Positions 27,191 to 36,021 of a DNA stretch of 64,000 nt are shown here, piece after piece (position 1 is the stretch's first letter; each line of letters starts with the position of its first letter). The translations under genes were made by a program, and so were the position numbers. The notes beneath the pieces were generated by a model. That model worked only from the letters and a program-made list of their open reading frames with translations, ran no database searches and had not been told where the DNA came from. Origin of the DNA: Methylobacterium sp. Leaf108 (GTDB lineage: Bacteria; Pseudomonadota; Alphaproteobacteria; Rhizobiales; Beijerinckiaceae). Where the stretch lies: the NCBI RefSeq assembly GCF_001423265.1, contig NZ_LMND01000001.1, positions 64,128 through 128,127 on the forward strand, given 5' to 3'.

Positions 27191-27385
27191 GTGACGGACT
27201 TTACCCCAGCATTGAAAAAGCTGTTGCGTCTGAATGGCTTCGCGTTCTGGCGTAGCGGTCGCGGCGACCATGAGATCTGGCGGCAGGACGAGACCGGCCT
27301 GAAAGTCGTCGTCGATAACGCAATCAAATCGCGTCACACCGCCAACGGCGTCCTCAAACAAGCGAAGCTTCCAAAGGCGTTCTGA
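27191..27385 (+). CDS. HicA-like mRNA interferase toxin
   Basis: A 64-residue double-stranded RNA-binding-like toxin. The motif LLRLNGFAFWRSGRGDHEIW (residues about 11 to 30) holds the catalytic-type histidine followed by I-W, then a C-terminal helix with SRHTANGVLKQAKLPKAF. The start is GTG 27191; the ATG at 27175 is out of frame. Short, lower in GC, and just downstream of the DUF1902 antitoxin, the order antitoxin-toxin. Toxin activity is inferred from family membership. Confidence 0.8.
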   Translation: MTDFTPALKKLLRLNGFAFWRSGRGDHEIWRQDETGLKVVVDNAIKSRHTANGVLKQAKLPKAF

Positions 27386-27414
27386 CCGAACGACCGAATG
27401 CGTCCCCGATCCCC

Positions 27415-27729
27415 TCACGCGAAGGTAGCGAGCTTCCCGTAACGCTCGGCCAGCAGATAATAGAACGTCAGCCGCGACTTCGAGCGCGAGGCCTTCATCG
27501 TCTCGCAGACGTCCTTGATGGCGGCGTCGAGGTCGTCGCCGGACAGGCCGAGCTTCTTCTTGAGGAAGTTCTCACGCACCGTGTCGAGTTCGGCCTGGTC
27601 CGAACAGGCGACGAACTTCGTGTCGGGCTTGGATAGGACCAGCCGGTAGGTCTTGGCCATCGCCTCCACCACCGCCTCGTCGACGGGGCCTTTGGCGTAT
27701 TTCTTCACGTCGGCGAGATGATCGCTCAT
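27415..27729 (-). CDS. DUF2853 family protein
   Basis: A 104-residue all-helical cytoplasmic protein of the DUF2853 family, function unknown. Recognisable features are [20 protein letters not shown] at the start, [20 protein letters not shown] in the middle and the end [23 protein letters not shown] 27729 is the only sensible start. It converges on HicA with a 29-base gap and diverges from mtnA with about 145 bases between starts. Confidence 0.85.
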   Translation of the reverse strand: MSDHLADVKKYAKGPVDEAVVEAMAKTYRLVLSKPDTKFVACSDQAELDTVRENFLKKKLGLSGDDLDAAIKDVCETMKASRSKSRLTFYYLLAERYGKLATFA

Positions 27730-27873
27730 GATCTGACGCTCCCGATGCCACCGATTCGGGCGGCTGCGACCGGGGTAGCTTGGCCGAGAATCGCATCCTT
27801 GCAAACCGCCATGGGTCGGGGGTGGCGGGATCGCCGCTGGCCGTCCGCTGCGGATTGTGCGAGAGGCCCGCGC

Positions 27874-28971
27874 ATGAACATCGACGGTCGCTCCTACCGC
27901 ACCATCCTCCCCGAGGCCGACGGCCTGTCGGTCCAGGTCATCGACCAGACCCGGCTTCCGTTCGCCTTCGAATTGAAGCGCCTGGCGACCCTGGACGATG
28001 CGGCGGTGGCCATCCGCACCATGGTGGTGCGCGGCGCTCCCCTCATCGGCGTCACCGCCGCCTACGGGATGGCGCTGGCGATGCGCGCCGACGCCACCGC
28101 AGCCGGCATCGACCGGGCCGTGGCCACCCTCGCGGCGACCCGCCCCACCGCGATCAACCTGCGCTGGGCGCTGGCGCGCGTCGCCGCCCTCCTGCGCGCT
28201 GCGCCCGAACCGGAGCGTGCCGCCCTGGCCTTCGCCGAGGCCGGCCGCATCGCCGAGGAGGACGTCGAGAGCTGCCGGGCCATCGGCGAGCACGGCGCGC
28301 GGCTCCTGGCCGACATCCACCGGAAGACCGGCCGGCCGGTCGACGTGCTGACCCATTGCAACGCCGGCTGGCTCGCCACCGTCGACTGGGGCACGGCACT
28401 CGCGCCGATCTACGCGGCCCACGAGGCCGGCGTGCCGGTCCATGTCTTCGTGGACGAGACGAGGCCGCGCAACCAGGGTGCCGCGCTCACCGCGTTCGAG
28501 CTCAACGGCCACGGCGTGCCCCACACCGTCATCGCCGACAACGCCGGCGGCCACCTGATGCAGCACGGGCGGATCGACATCTGCATCGTCGGCTCGGACC
28601 GGACCACCGCCACCGGCGACGTCTGCAACAAGATCGGGACCTATCTGAAGGCGCTCGCCGCCCACGACAACCGCGTGCCGTTCTACGCCGCCCTGCCCTT
28701 CTCGACCATCGACTGGACGCTGCGGGACGGGGTGCGCGAGATCCCCATCGAGGAGCGCGACGGCCGCGAGGTCTCCCACCTCACCGGGCGCCTGGCCGAG
28801 GGCGGGTTCGCCACCATCGAGGTGGTGTCGCCCGGTAGCCCCGTCGCCAACCCCGCCTTCGACGTGACGCCGGCGCGCCTCGTCACGGGGATCATCACCG
28901 AGCGCGGCATCGCGCAGGCGGACGAGGCCGGCCTCCTGTCGCTCTACCCAGAGCGGCGCAGCGCGGCCTGA
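27874..28971 (+). CDS. mtnA: MtnA, S-methyl-5-thioribose-1-phosphate isomerase
   Basis: Isomerises 5-methylthioribose-1-phosphate to the ribulose form in methionine salvage. The 365-residue protein has the family motifs [18 protein letters not shown] near residue 50, the catalytic cysteine in [17 protein letters not shown] near 160, [17 protein letters not shown] near 193, and [20 protein letters not shown] with its catalytic Asp near 245. The N-terminal arm [20 protein letters not shown] fixes ATG 27874. No other mtn gene is in the window; the gene converges on the aspartic protease 3 bases away. Confidence 0.95.
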   Translation: MNIDGRSYRTILPEADGLSVQVIDQTRLPFAFELKRLATLDDAAVAIRTMVVRGAPLIGVTAAYGMALAMRADATAAGIDRAVATLAATRPTAINLRWALARVAALLRAAPEPERAALAFAEAGRIAEEDVESCRAIGEHGARLLADIHRKTGRPVDVLTHCNAGWLATVDWGTALAPIYAAHEAGVPVHVFVDETRPRNQGAALTAFELNGHGVPHTVIADNAGGHLMQHGRIDICIVGSDRTTATGDVCNKIGTYLKALAAHDNRVPFYAALPFSTIDWTLRDGVREIPIEERDGREVSHLTGRLAEGGFATIEVVSPGSPVANPAFDVTPARLVTGIITERGIAQADEAGLLSLYPERRSAA

Positions 28972-28974
28972 GCC

Positions 28975-29499
28975 TCACCCGCGCAGGGTCAGGCGCCCGC
29001 GCGCCATGCCGACGTCGGACAGGCGCCGCAGGAACGACATGCCGAGCAGGCTCGTGGAGAGCTTGCCCCGCGGCACGATGACGGCCTCCACGTCGCGCAC
29101 GGTGATCGCGCCGATGCGGATGGCCGGGATGCGCACGGGTGCCACCGCGACGGTGCCGTTGGCGGTCTGGGTCCTGGCGGTGAAGTCGCGTTCGTAGACA
29201 CGGATGCCGACCCGCTCGGCGTCCTCCTGCGAGAAGGCGCACAGGGTCGCCCCGGTATCGACCATCATCGAGAGGCGGTTTCCGTCGATCTGCACCTGCG
29301 TGAAGAAGTGCCCCTGCGCATTGGCCTCCAGCACGAGCGTGGTCGGCGCCAGGGCCACCGGTGCGGGGGTGTGCATCATGACCTGCCCGCCGTCCGGAGC
29401 CGGCGGCGGCGCCCGTTGGTCGAGGCGGTCGGCGAGGCCGACGCCCCACAGGGTGGCGGCCGCGGAGATACCGAGCGCCCACAGGATCGGTCGCGTCAT
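28975..29499 (-). CDS. Membrane-anchored retropepsin-like aspartic protease (TIGR02281 type)
   Basis: A 174-residue protein with one N-terminal membrane anchor (MTRPILWALGISAAATLWGV) and a periplasmic single-domain retropepsin fold. The catalytic motif is LSMMVDTGATLCAFSQEDAE near residue 85 (D-T-G-A), with the second half IVPRGKLSTSLLGMSFLRRL near 145 providing the L-L-G-M-S-F-L signature. Such proteins would act as dimers. Substrate unknown. ATG 29499 is chosen because it starts the anchor; upstream open frame is arginine-rich noise. Confidence 0.88.
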   Translation of the reverse strand: MTRPILWALGISAAATLWGVGLADRLDQRAPPPAPDGGQVMMHTPAPVALAPTTLVLEANAQGHFFTQVQIDGNRLSMMVDTGATLCAFSQEDAERVGIRVYERDFTARTQTANGTVAVAPVRIPAIRIGAITVRDVEAVIVPRGKLSTSLLGMSFLRRLSDVGMARGRLTLRG

Positions 29500-29882
29500 G
29501 AGGTGGACTTCCCGGTGGGCGCGGTCTGGACGCCGCAGGGTGCTGCCGATCCGGCGGTCCCGCCGTCCGGCTCGATGAAGGTGGGTCGGTCGTAGACCGG
29601 CGTGGTTGAGGAACTGCCGCATGTCGGCCGACCGGATTCGGCCAGGGCCTGAAAATCGCGACGGATGGTTTCTCGACGGTCGCCGGAACCGCCGGCATTG
29701 GCGCCATCCCGGCCGGCACCTTGCCGTTGCATGGGGCGGCCTCAGCGATTACACAGCGCCTTGCGCTCGCCAGACACCCCTGGAGGCACGGGCGCATCCA
29801 TCAGGATCGGTGCTGGGCCGTCCGTTTCGGGCGGCTTTCGTCGTTCCGTCCCTAGCAATCGCATTTTTATGAGGATCACGTC
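29500..29882. other. Intergenic region between the divergent protease gene and rplY
   Basis: About 380 bases without a supported gene. It must carry promoters for the leftward protease gene and rightward rplY. The last 30 bases before rplY are A/T-richer (GCATTTTTATGAGGATCACG) and hold the ribosome site GAGG. No repeat or structured RNA is recognised. Confidence 0.5.
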
Positions 29883-30578
29883 ATGAGCGCCGTCAAGCCG
29901 CTTGAGGCCGTGGCACGCGACCGGGTCGGCAAGGGGGCCGCCCGGGCCGTTCGTCGCCAGGGTCAAGTTCCCGCCGTCATCTATGGTGGCGGCAAGCCTC
30001 CCCAGGCCATCGCCATCGACCTCGTCCGGGCTCGCACCCTGATCTACGCCGGCGGCTTCAAGACCACGCTGTTCGAGATCGATGCCGGCGGCAAGAAGAC
30101 CCGTGCGATCCCGCGCGACTTCCAGCTCGACCCGGTGAGCGGCGTGCCGCTGCACGTCGACTTCCTGCGCGTCGTCGCCGGCCAGACCCTCGAGGTCGAG
30201 GTGCCCGTGCACTTCGTCAACGAGGACGCGGCCCCCGGCATCAAGCAGAACGGCGGCACCCTCAACATCGTGATGCACACGATCCCGCTCGAAGTCCCGG
30301 CCGACGGCATCCCCGACGCCATCGAGATCGACCTCACCGGTCTTCAGATCGGCGACACGATCCACATCGAGTCGGTGAAGCTGCCCGCCAACGCCACCTA
30401 CAACGGCGAGCCCGAGGCGCCGGTCGCCAACGTGGTGCCGCCGACGGTCCTGGGTGCCGAGGTCGAGGCCGAGGAGGCTGCGATCGCCGAGGCCCAGTCG
30501 GCCGAAGCCGCCGAGGAGAAGGCCGAGGAAGAGGCCGAGGCCGAAGAGGCCGCCGACGAGGCCAAGAAGGAGGATTGA
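29883..30578 (+). CDS. rplY: Ribosomal protein bL25 (Ctc/TL5 long form)
   Basis: 5S rRNA-binding protein of the large ribosomal subunit, in the long general-stress (Ctc) form. Residues 1 to about 95 are the L25 domain (AVKPLEAVARDRVGKGAARA, then VPAVIYGGGKPPQAIAID). Residues about 100 to 190 are the TL5 C-terminal beta domain. A 45-residue acidic alanine/glutamate tail (EAEEAAIAEAQSAEAAEEKA) ends the 231-residue protein, as usual in alphaproteobacteria. It starts the conserved rplY-pth-ychF block, though a terminator follows it here. Confidence 0.95.
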   Translation: MSAVKPLEAVARDRVGKGAARAVRRQGQVPAVIYGGGKPPQAIAIDLVRARTLIYAGGFKTTLFEIDAGGKKTRAIPRDFQLDPVSGVPLHVDFLRVVAGQTLEVEVPVHFVNEDAAPGIKQNGGTLNIVMHTIPLEVPADGIPDAIEIDLTGLQIGDTIHIESVKLPANATYNGEPEAPVANVVPPTVLGAEVEAEEAAIAEAQSAEAAEEKAEEEAEAEEAADEAKKED

Positions 30579-30620
30579 GGCGACGGGCCCATCGCGGCCC
30601 GCCCTCGTTCCGTTTCGACA

Positions 30621-30653
30621 GATGCTCCGGCCGCGAGGCCGGGGCATCTTTGC
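30621..30653 (+). terminator. Rho-independent terminator between rplY and pth
   Basis: A 12-base stem (GATGCTCCGGCC, 30621-30632) pairs with GGCCGGGGCATC (30637-30648) with loop GCGA and one T-G pair, followed by TTTG. The short U-tract suggests partial read-through into pth. Confidence 0.75.
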
Positions 30654-30694
30654 GTTGATGGCCGCCTGACCGCCGGCCCGTGGAGCGTTCGGCC

Positions 30695-31303
30695 ATGCAT
30701 CTCATCGTCGGCCTCGGCAACCCCGGTCCGCGCTACGCCAAGAACCGCCACAACATCGGTTTCCTCGCCCTCGACGAGATCGCACGGGTCCACCGTGCCG
30801 GCCCGTGGCGGCGCAAGTTCCAGGGCGAGATCGCCGAGGCGACCCTCGGCACCACGCGCGCGATCCTGCTCAAGCCCCAGACCTTCATGAACGACTCCGG
30901 CCGCGCGGTCGCCGAGGCGCAACGGTTTCACAAGATCGCCCTATCCGACGTCGTCGTCCTGCACGACGAACTCGACCTCGCCCCCGCCAAGCTCAGGCTC
31001 AAGCTCGGTGGCGGCAACGCCGGCCACAACGGCCTGCGCTCGATCACCGCGCTCTGCGGCAACGATTACCGCCGGGTGCGCCTCGGCATCGGCCACCCCG
31101 GCGACAAGGCGTTGGTCCACGCCTACGTCCTCAACGACTTCGGAAAGGGCGAGGCGGCCTGGGTCGACGACCTCTGCCGCGCCATCGCCGACCACGCCGC
31201 GCTGCTCGCGTCCGGCGACGACGCCGCCTTCCAGAACAAGGTCCACCTCGCCATGTCCGGGCGCGGCTGGGACGACGTCAAGAAGGTCAATGCCCGCGAT
31301 TGA
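30695..31303 (+). CDS. pth: Peptidyl-tRNA hydrolase
   Basis: Releases tRNA from peptidyl-tRNA that has dropped off ribosomes. The 202-residue protein begins [20 protein letters not shown] with the catalytic histidine of R-H-N-I-G-F near residue 20. Other motifs are [15 protein letters not shown] near 62, [20 protein letters not shown] near 92 and AGHNGLRSI near 113. ATG 30695 is preferred to GTG 30680 because the family starts at this Met. Normal length. It is followed 45 bases later by the VapBC pair. Confidence 0.95.
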   Translation: MHLIVGLGNPGPRYAKNRHNIGFLALDEIARVHRAGPWRRKFQGEIAEATLGTTRAILLKPQTFMNDSGRAVAEAQRFHKIALSDVVVLHDELDLAPAKLRLKLGGGNAGHNGLRSITALCGNDYRRVRLGIGHPGDKALVHAYVLNDFGKGEAAWVDDLCRAIADHAALLASGDDAAFQNKVHLAMSGRGWDDVKKVNARD

Positions 31304-31348
31304 CACGAAAACACGAGGACACGATACGCAGGGCGTCGGAGAATCGTG

Positions 31349-31582
31349 ATGAAGAACGTGACCGTGACGATGAGCGAGGCCCTCTTGCAGAGAGCCCGTA
31401 TCGCTGCGGCACGCGACGGAAAAAGCCTGTCCCGTTTCGTGGCCGAGGCCGTCGAAGACCGCGTCGGCAGGCCGTTGACCCAGCGGGAGGCTCTCGATCA
31501 GTTTCTATCGGGACCGTCCTGGCACGTTCTCGACGAGAATGGGCGGGCGCCCACGCGCGATCACATGTACGACGATGACTGA
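31349..31582 (+). CDS. VapB-like antitoxin (ribbon-helix-helix)
   Basis: A 77-residue protein with an N-terminal ribbon-helix-helix DNA-binding motif (NVTVTMSEALLQRARIAAAR followed by DGKSLSRFVAEAVEDRV) and a C-terminal tail (LDENGRAPTRDHMYDDD) of the kind that wraps a PIN toxin. It overlaps the PIN gene by 8 bases. Likely autoregulates its own operon through the RHH domain. A GTG 3 bases upstream is an alternative start. GC content is visibly lower than in pth or ychF. Confidence 0.8.
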   Translation: MKNVTVTMSEALLQRARIAAARDGKSLSRFVAEAVEDRVGRPLTQREALDQFLSGPSWHVLDENGRAPTRDHMYDDD

Positions 31583-32021
31583 GCGCGTGTTCGTCGACAC
31601 GAACGTCTTTCTTTATGCGCGGGACGACCGTTTTCCGGAAAAACAGGCACGAGCGCGACACTGGCTTTCCGTCCTGGCGAATCGCGATGTCCTAGTGATC
31701 AGCCCTCAGATCCTGGGCGAAATCCACAGCGTCGTCCTGCGTGGCAAGGTGCCGGGCGGACTCGCTGACATCCGCGACGCGACGCGCCTTTTGGAAAGAT
31801 GGTCGCGCGGAACGACCGACCTCGAATTGCTCTCGGGCGCTTGGTCGATCCGGGAGGAAACAGGGTTTCAATGGTGGGATTGCGTGATCCTGGCTGCAGC
31901 GATTCGCGCCGGGTGCCGCTATCTCCTCTCGGAAGATTACGAACACGGGCGCGAGGTTCGTGGAACGACGATCCTGAGCCCTTTCCAGGTCGCGCCCGAC
32001 ATGCTGACGATCGAACATTAG
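31575..32021 (+). CDS. VapC-like PIN-domain ribonuclease toxin
   Basis: A 148-residue PIN-domain protein. Acidic metal-binding residues sit in MTERVFVDTNVFLYARDDRF (Asp near 8), ISPQILGEIHSVVLRG (Glu near 47) and GFQWWDCVILAAAIRAGCRY (Asp near 102), with LLSEDYEHGREVRG near 118 as the last acidic site. ATG 31575 lies within the antitoxin end, a typical coupled arrangement. The stop is 8 bases before the ychF start, so the module probably shares the pth-ychF transcript. Toxicity is predicted from family only. Confidence 0.87.
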   Translation: MTERVFVDTNVFLYARDDRFPEKQARARHWLSVLANRDVLVISPQILGEIHSVVLRGKVPGGLADIRDATRLLERWSRGTTDLELLSGAWSIREETGFQWWDCVILAAAIRAGCRYLLSEDYEHGREVRGTTILSPFQVAPDMLTIEH

Positions 32022-32029
32022 GAAACATC

Positions 32030-33127
32030 ATGGGCTTCAAATGCGGCATCGTCGGCCTGCCGAACGTCGGCAAGTCGACCCTCTTCAACGCGCTGACGCA
32101 GACGGCCGCCGCGCAGGCGGCGAACTATCCGTTCTGCACCATCGAGCCCAACGTCGGCGAGGTCGGCGTACCCGACCCGCGCCTCGACGACCTCGCCCGG
32201 ATCGCCTCCTCCAAGGAGATCATCCCGACCCGGCTCACCTTCGTCGACATCGCCGGCCTGGTGCGCGGCGCCTCCAAGGGCGAGGGGCTCGGCAACCAGT
32301 TCCTCGCCAACATCCGCGAGGTCGATGCCATCGCCCACGTGGTGCGCTGCTTCACGGACGGGGACGTCACCCACGTCGAGGGCAAGGTCGACCCCAAGGC
32401 CGACATCGAGACCATCGAGACCGAGCTGATGCTGGCCGACCTCGACAGCCTCGAGAAGCGCCTGTTCGCTCTGGAGAAGAAGGCCAAGGGCGCCGACAAG
32501 GAGGCCAAGGAGGCCCTCGACCTCGTCAACCGCGCCCTGCCGCTCCTGCGCGAGGGCAAGCCGGCCCGCCTCGTGCCCCGCAAGCCCGAGGAGGAGGCCC
32601 TGTTCCAGACGCTCGGCCTGATGACCGCCAAGCCCGTCCTCTACGTCTGCAACGTCGACGAGGCCGATGCCGACAAGGGCAACGCCTATTCCGAGGCCGT
32701 GATGGCGCAGGCCAAGGCCGAGGGCGCGCGCGCCGTGGTGGTCTCGGCCAAGATCGAGAGCGAGATCGCGGTGATGCCGGTGGCCGACCAGGGCGACTTC
32801 CTCGAGGCGGTCGGCCTCACCGAACCTGGCCTCAACCGCGTCATCCGCGCCGGCTACGAGCTTCTGGGCCTCATCACCTACTTCACCGTCGGCCCCAAGG
32901 AGGCCCGCGCCTGGACCATCGAGAAGGGCACCCGCGCCCCCGCCGCGGCCGGCGTGATCCATACGGACTTCGAGAAGGGCTTCATCCGCGCCGAGACCAT
33001 CGCCTTCACCGACTACACCACCCTCAAGGGCGAGAGCGGCGCCAAGGAGGCCGGCAAGTTCCGGCTCGAGGGCAAGGAGTACGTGGTGCAGGACGGCGAC
33101 GTGCTGCATTTCCGGTTCGCCAACTGA
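32030..33127 (+). CDS. ychF: YchF/OLA1, ribosome-binding ATPase
   Basis: Obg-related P-loop protein that prefers ATP and binds ribosomes. The 365-residue protein has [20 protein letters not shown] (P-loop) at the start, the switch region [20 protein letters not shown] near 67, the altered guanine-site [11 protein letters not shown] near 205, and a C-terminal TGS domain ([20 protein letters not shown] near 282) ending in [18 protein letters not shown] 32030 is fixed by the conserved start. Its stop codon TGA is the first triplet of repeat copy 2. Confidence 0.96.
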   Translation: MGFKCGIVGLPNVGKSTLFNALTQTAAAQAANYPFCTIEPNVGEVGVPDPRLDDLARIASSKEIIPTRLTFVDIAGLVRGASKGEGLGNQFLANIREVDAIAHVVRCFTDGDVTHVEGKVDPKADIETIETELMLADLDSLEKRLFALEKKAKGADKEAKEALDLVNRALPLLREGKPARLVPRKPEEEALFQTLGLMTAKPVLYVCNVDEADADKGNAYSEAVMAQAKAEGARAVVVSAKIESEIAVMPVADQGDFLEAVGLTEPGLNRVIRAGYELLGLITYFTVGPKEARAWTIEKGTRAPAAAGVIHTDFEKGFIRAETIAFTDYTTLKGESGAKEAGKFRLEGKEYVVQDGDVLHFRFAN

Positions 33128-33232
33128 TACGGTTTCCGCTTGGATCAAGCGGGAACCGTATCACCGAGCCCGCGCGGCGCCTGAGCGAAGCCCATGTCCG
33201 CATCACGAAGTGATCACCCGGACATGGTATGA
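33125..33232 (+). repeat. Dispersed two-hairpin repeat, copy 2
   Basis: Same element as at 24910. First hairpin GATACGGTTTCCGCTTG / CAAGCGGGAACCGTATC at 33126-33162, linker of about 30 bases, second dyad CATGTCCG...CGGACATG with the inner ATCACGAAGTGAT at 33202-33214. Its first TGA is the ychF stop codon, as in copy 1. Confidence 0.9.
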
Positions 33233-33269
33233 GCCGCGCCGGGCGCCGCGGCCGGCACGAGGGACCCGC

Positions 33270-34259
33270 ATGACAGAGATCGCCTTCGAGGATTTCTCCC
33301 CCGGCGAGGTGATCGAGGGTGGCCCGATCACCGTGACCCGAGACGAACTCGTCGCCTTCGCGGCGGAGTTCGACCCGCAGCCGTTCCACCTCGACGAGGA
33401 GGCGGCCAAGGCGACCTTCGTCGGCACCCTGATCGGGTCCGGCTGGCAGACGACCGGGTTCGGCATGCTGCTCCTGCAGCGCCACGCCTTCCGCGGCGGA
33501 ACCTCGATGGGTTCGCCGGGGGTGGCGCAGCTGCGCTGGCTGCGGCCGGTCATGCCCGGCGACAGCCTGCGCGCCGTCATCAAGGTCGAGGATTGCCGGA
33601 CCTCCGGCTCGAAGCCGGACCGCGGCTTCGTGCGCTTCGGCCTCACCGTCATCAACGGCCGCGACGAGACCGTGATGAGCCAGGCCTTCACGGTGATCTT
33701 CCCCCGCCGGGGCCGCGAACCGCTGCCGCCGCGCAGGGTCGTCCTCGACGAGCCGGTCCCGGTGGTCGAAGGGGATGACGCCGAGATCCTGCACTTCCTG
33801 AAGGATGCCGTCGTCGGCCACGCCCGCGATCTCGGGCGCCATGTCTTCACGCAGGCCGACATCATCGCCTTCGCCCGCACCTACGATCCGCAGGCCTTCC
33901 ACATCGACCCCGAGGCGGCGCGGCACACACATTTCGGCGCCCTGTGCGCCTCGGGTTGGCACACCACCGCCGCCTGGATGAAGCGCCTCCACATCACCCG
34001 GGCGCGCGACGCGGCGTTCACGCAGGCCCGCGGTCCGGTGCCGCAACTCGGACCCTCGCCGGGGTTTCGCGACCTGCGCTGGCTGCAGCCGGTCTATGCC
34101 GGCGACACCATCCGCTACACCTGCACCCTGGCCGAGGCCCGCGCCACCGCCTCGCGCCCCGGCTGGGGTCTCGCCACCCACCACAACACCGGCCACAACC
34201 AGCGCGGCGACAAGGTGTTCGAATTCACGGGGTCGGTCTTCTGGCAGTGGTCGGCGTGA
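33270..34259 (+). CDS. Tandem MaoC-like hot-dog protein
   Basis: A 329-residue protein with two MaoC/hydratase-like hot-dog domains: residues about 1 to 145 (TRDELVAFAAEFDPQPFHLD near 22) and about 180 to 329 (TQADIIAFARTYDPQAFHID near 192). Both carry the hydratase-type D-P-Q-x-F-H-x-D motif, and both have the following G-(S/W)-G-W-(Q/H)-T-T element. So both halves keep the catalytic Asp and His, which is notable because eukaryotic-type fused hydratases usually lose one set. Likely (R)-specific enoyl-CoA hydratase or dehydratase; substrate unknown. It follows ychF and repeat copy 2 and converges on moeA. Confidence 0.88.
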   Translation: MTEIAFEDFSPGEVIEGGPITVTRDELVAFAAEFDPQPFHLDEEAAKATFVGTLIGSGWQTTGFGMLLLQRHAFRGGTSMGSPGVAQLRWLRPVMPGDSLRAVIKVEDCRTSGSKPDRGFVRFGLTVINGRDETVMSQAFTVIFPRRGREPLPPRRVVLDEPVPVVEGDDAEILHFLKDAVVGHARDLGRHVFTQADIIAFARTYDPQAFHIDPEAARHTHFGALCASGWHTTAAWMKRLHITRARDAAFTQARGPVPQLGPSPGFRDLRWLQPVYAGDTIRYTCTLAEARATASRPGWGLATHHNTGHNQRGDKVFEFTGSVFWQWSA

Positions 34260-34295
34260 GGGACACCAACCTCGGCCGACCGTCCCGGAGTGCGG

Positions 34296-35525
34296 TCAGA
34301 CGAGCGCCCGGTCCAGGCGCAGGATGCGGCAGGGCTCCCCGCTGACGGCGGCAGGCGCATGGGGGGGGCGGATCAACAGCGCTTCCGCCTGGCCCAGCAC
34401 CGACAGCATCGAGGAATCCTGGCGGTTCTCCGGAAAGACCAGGGGGAGGCGGTCGGACGCGGTCTCGATGCGGGCCCGCATGTAGTCGGCGCGGCCGTCG
34501 TTGGCGGGCAGGTCGGTGGCCAGGGTGCCCGGCTCGCTCCGGTCGGCGCCGGCGGTGGGGTCGCCCAGCATGGCGCGGACCGCCGGCACCACGAAGAGCA
34601 GGCCGCAGACGATGGCCGAGACCGGGTTGCCCGGCAGGCCGATCACCATCATGTCGCCGAGGCGCCCGTGCATCAGCGGCTTGCCCGGCCGCAGCGCCAC
34701 CCTCCAGAACCCGAGTTCGAGCCCCTGGCGATGCAGGGCCGACTGGACGAGGTCGTGGTCGCCCACGGATGCCCCGCCCAGCGTCACGAAGAGGTCGGCG
34801 CGCACGTCCCGTGCCCGCTCGATCGCGCCCTCGAGGGCGTCCAGGGTGTCGCCGGCAATGCCGAGGTCGACCGGCTCGCCGCCCGCCTCCCGTACCAGGG
34901 CCGCCAGCGCGAGGCCGTTGGAGGCGACGATCTGGTCCCAGGCGGCTGGCGCCCCCGGAGCGACCAGTTCGTCACCGGTGGCGAGGATCGCCACCCGCGG
35001 CCGGCGACGCACGGCGAGGGTCGGGCACCCGGCCGCGGCCGCCAGGGCGAGGCGGCGTGGGTTCAGGGTCTCCCCGGCGTGCAGCAGGCGGTCGCCGTCC
35101 TTGAAGTCGAGACCGCTCGGGCGGATGAAGCGGCCCGCCGCCACGGTCTCCCGCGCGGTGATCCGATCCTCCGCCGCGTTGGCGTTCTCCTGGATGAGGA
35201 TAGCGTCGGCCCCCTCCGGCACCGGCGCCCCGGTGAAGATCCGCACGGTCTCGCCCGCCGCGATGGCGCCGGTGTAGCCGTGCCCGGCCGTACTGACACC
35301 GACCCGGCGCAGGCTCGCCGGAACGGCGGCGACATCGACGCTGCGCACCGCATAGCCGTCCATGGCCGAGGCCGGGAACGGTGGTTGCGTGCGCGTCGCC
35401 GTCACCGCCTGCGCCAGGGTCCGGCCCGCGCACGCGGCGATGGGCAGCGTTTCGGCCTCCACCGGGTCGCGGACGTTTCCCAGGATGCGGGCCAGCGCCT
35501 CGGCGACCGGGATCAGGCCGCTCAC
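34296..35525 (-). CDS. moeA: MoeA, molybdopterin molybdenumtransferase
   Basis: Inserts molybdate into adenylylated molybdopterin to form molybdenum cofactor. The 409-residue product has the linker motif [14 protein letters not shown] near residue 50, [20 protein letters not shown] near 80, [15 protein letters not shown] near 178, [19 protein letters not shown] near 247 and [16 protein letters not shown] near 290. It starts with GTG at 35525, which overlaps the moaC stop by 4 bases. It is the last gene of the trpGDC-moaC-moeA run, an arrangement common in alphaproteobacteria. Confidence 0.95.
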   Translation of the reverse strand: MSGLIPVAEALARILGNVRDPVEAETLPIAACAGRTLAQAVTATRTQPPFPASAMDGYAVRSVDVAAVPASLRRVGVSTAGHGYTGAIAAGETVRIFTGAPVPEGADAILIQENANAAEDRITARETVAAGRFIRPSGLDFKDGDRLLHAGETLNPRRLALAAAAGCPTLAVRRRPRVAILATGDELVAPGAPAAWDQIVASNGLALAALVREAGGEPVDLGIAGDTLDALEGAIERARDVRADLFVTLGGASVGDHDLVQSALHRQGLELGFWRVALRPGKPLMHGRLGDMMVIGLPGNPVSAIVCGLLFVVPAVRAMLGDPTAGADRSEPGTLATDLPANDGRADYMRARIETASDRLPLVFPENRQDSSMLSVLGQAEALLIRPPHAPAAVSGEPCRILRLDRALV

Positions 35526-36019
35526 GGCCCCATGCCCGCATCGTGCTCGGCCCGGAAGGCACCGGAGCGCCCGCCGTCCTTGGCGAGGAGGCGGATGCCC
35601 TCGATGCGCATGCCGCGGTCCACCGCCTTCACCATGTCGTAGACCGTGAGGCAGGCGACCGAGACGGCGGTGAGCGCCTCCATCTCGACGCCGGTGGGGC
35701 CCTGCACCTTCACCTCGGCCGTCACCCGTACCCCGGGCAGCGCCTCGTCGATCTCGCAGTCGACGCGGACCTTGGAGAGCAGCAGCGGGTGGCAGAGCGG
35801 GATCAGCTCGTGCGTGCGCTTCGAGGCCATGATCCCGGCCAGACGCGCCGTCCCGATGACGTCGCCCTTCTTGGCGTCGCCCTCGCGGATCAGCGCCAGG
35901 GTCTCGGGCCGCATCACCACGTGGCCGGCGGCGACGGCGGTGCGGGCGGTGGCGGCCTTGTCGGAGACGTCGACCATGTTGGCGGCGCCGGCCGCGTCGA
36001 GATGGGTAAGGCCGGTCAT
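35522..36019 (-). CDS. moaC: MoaC, cyclic pyranopterin monophosphate synthase
   Basis: Works with MoaA (not in this window) to convert GTP to cyclic pyranopterin monophosphate, first stage of molybdenum cofactor. The 165-residue protein has [18 protein letters not shown] near 15, [20 protein letters not shown] near 50, [12 protein letters not shown] near 73, [20 protein letters not shown] near 112 and the lysine-bearing [20 protein letters not shown] at the end. Only 2 bases separate it from trpC. Start ATG 36019 gives the standard length. Confidence 0.96.
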   Translation of the reverse strand: MTGLTHLDAAGAANMVDVSDKAATARTAVAAGHVVMRPETLALIREGDAKKGDVIGTARLAGIMASKRTHELIPLCHPLLLSKVRVDCEIDEALPGVRVTAEVKVQGPTGVEMEALTAVSVACLTVYDMVKAVDRGMRIEGIRLLAKDGGRSGAFRAEHDAGMGP

Positions 36020-36021
36020 GG

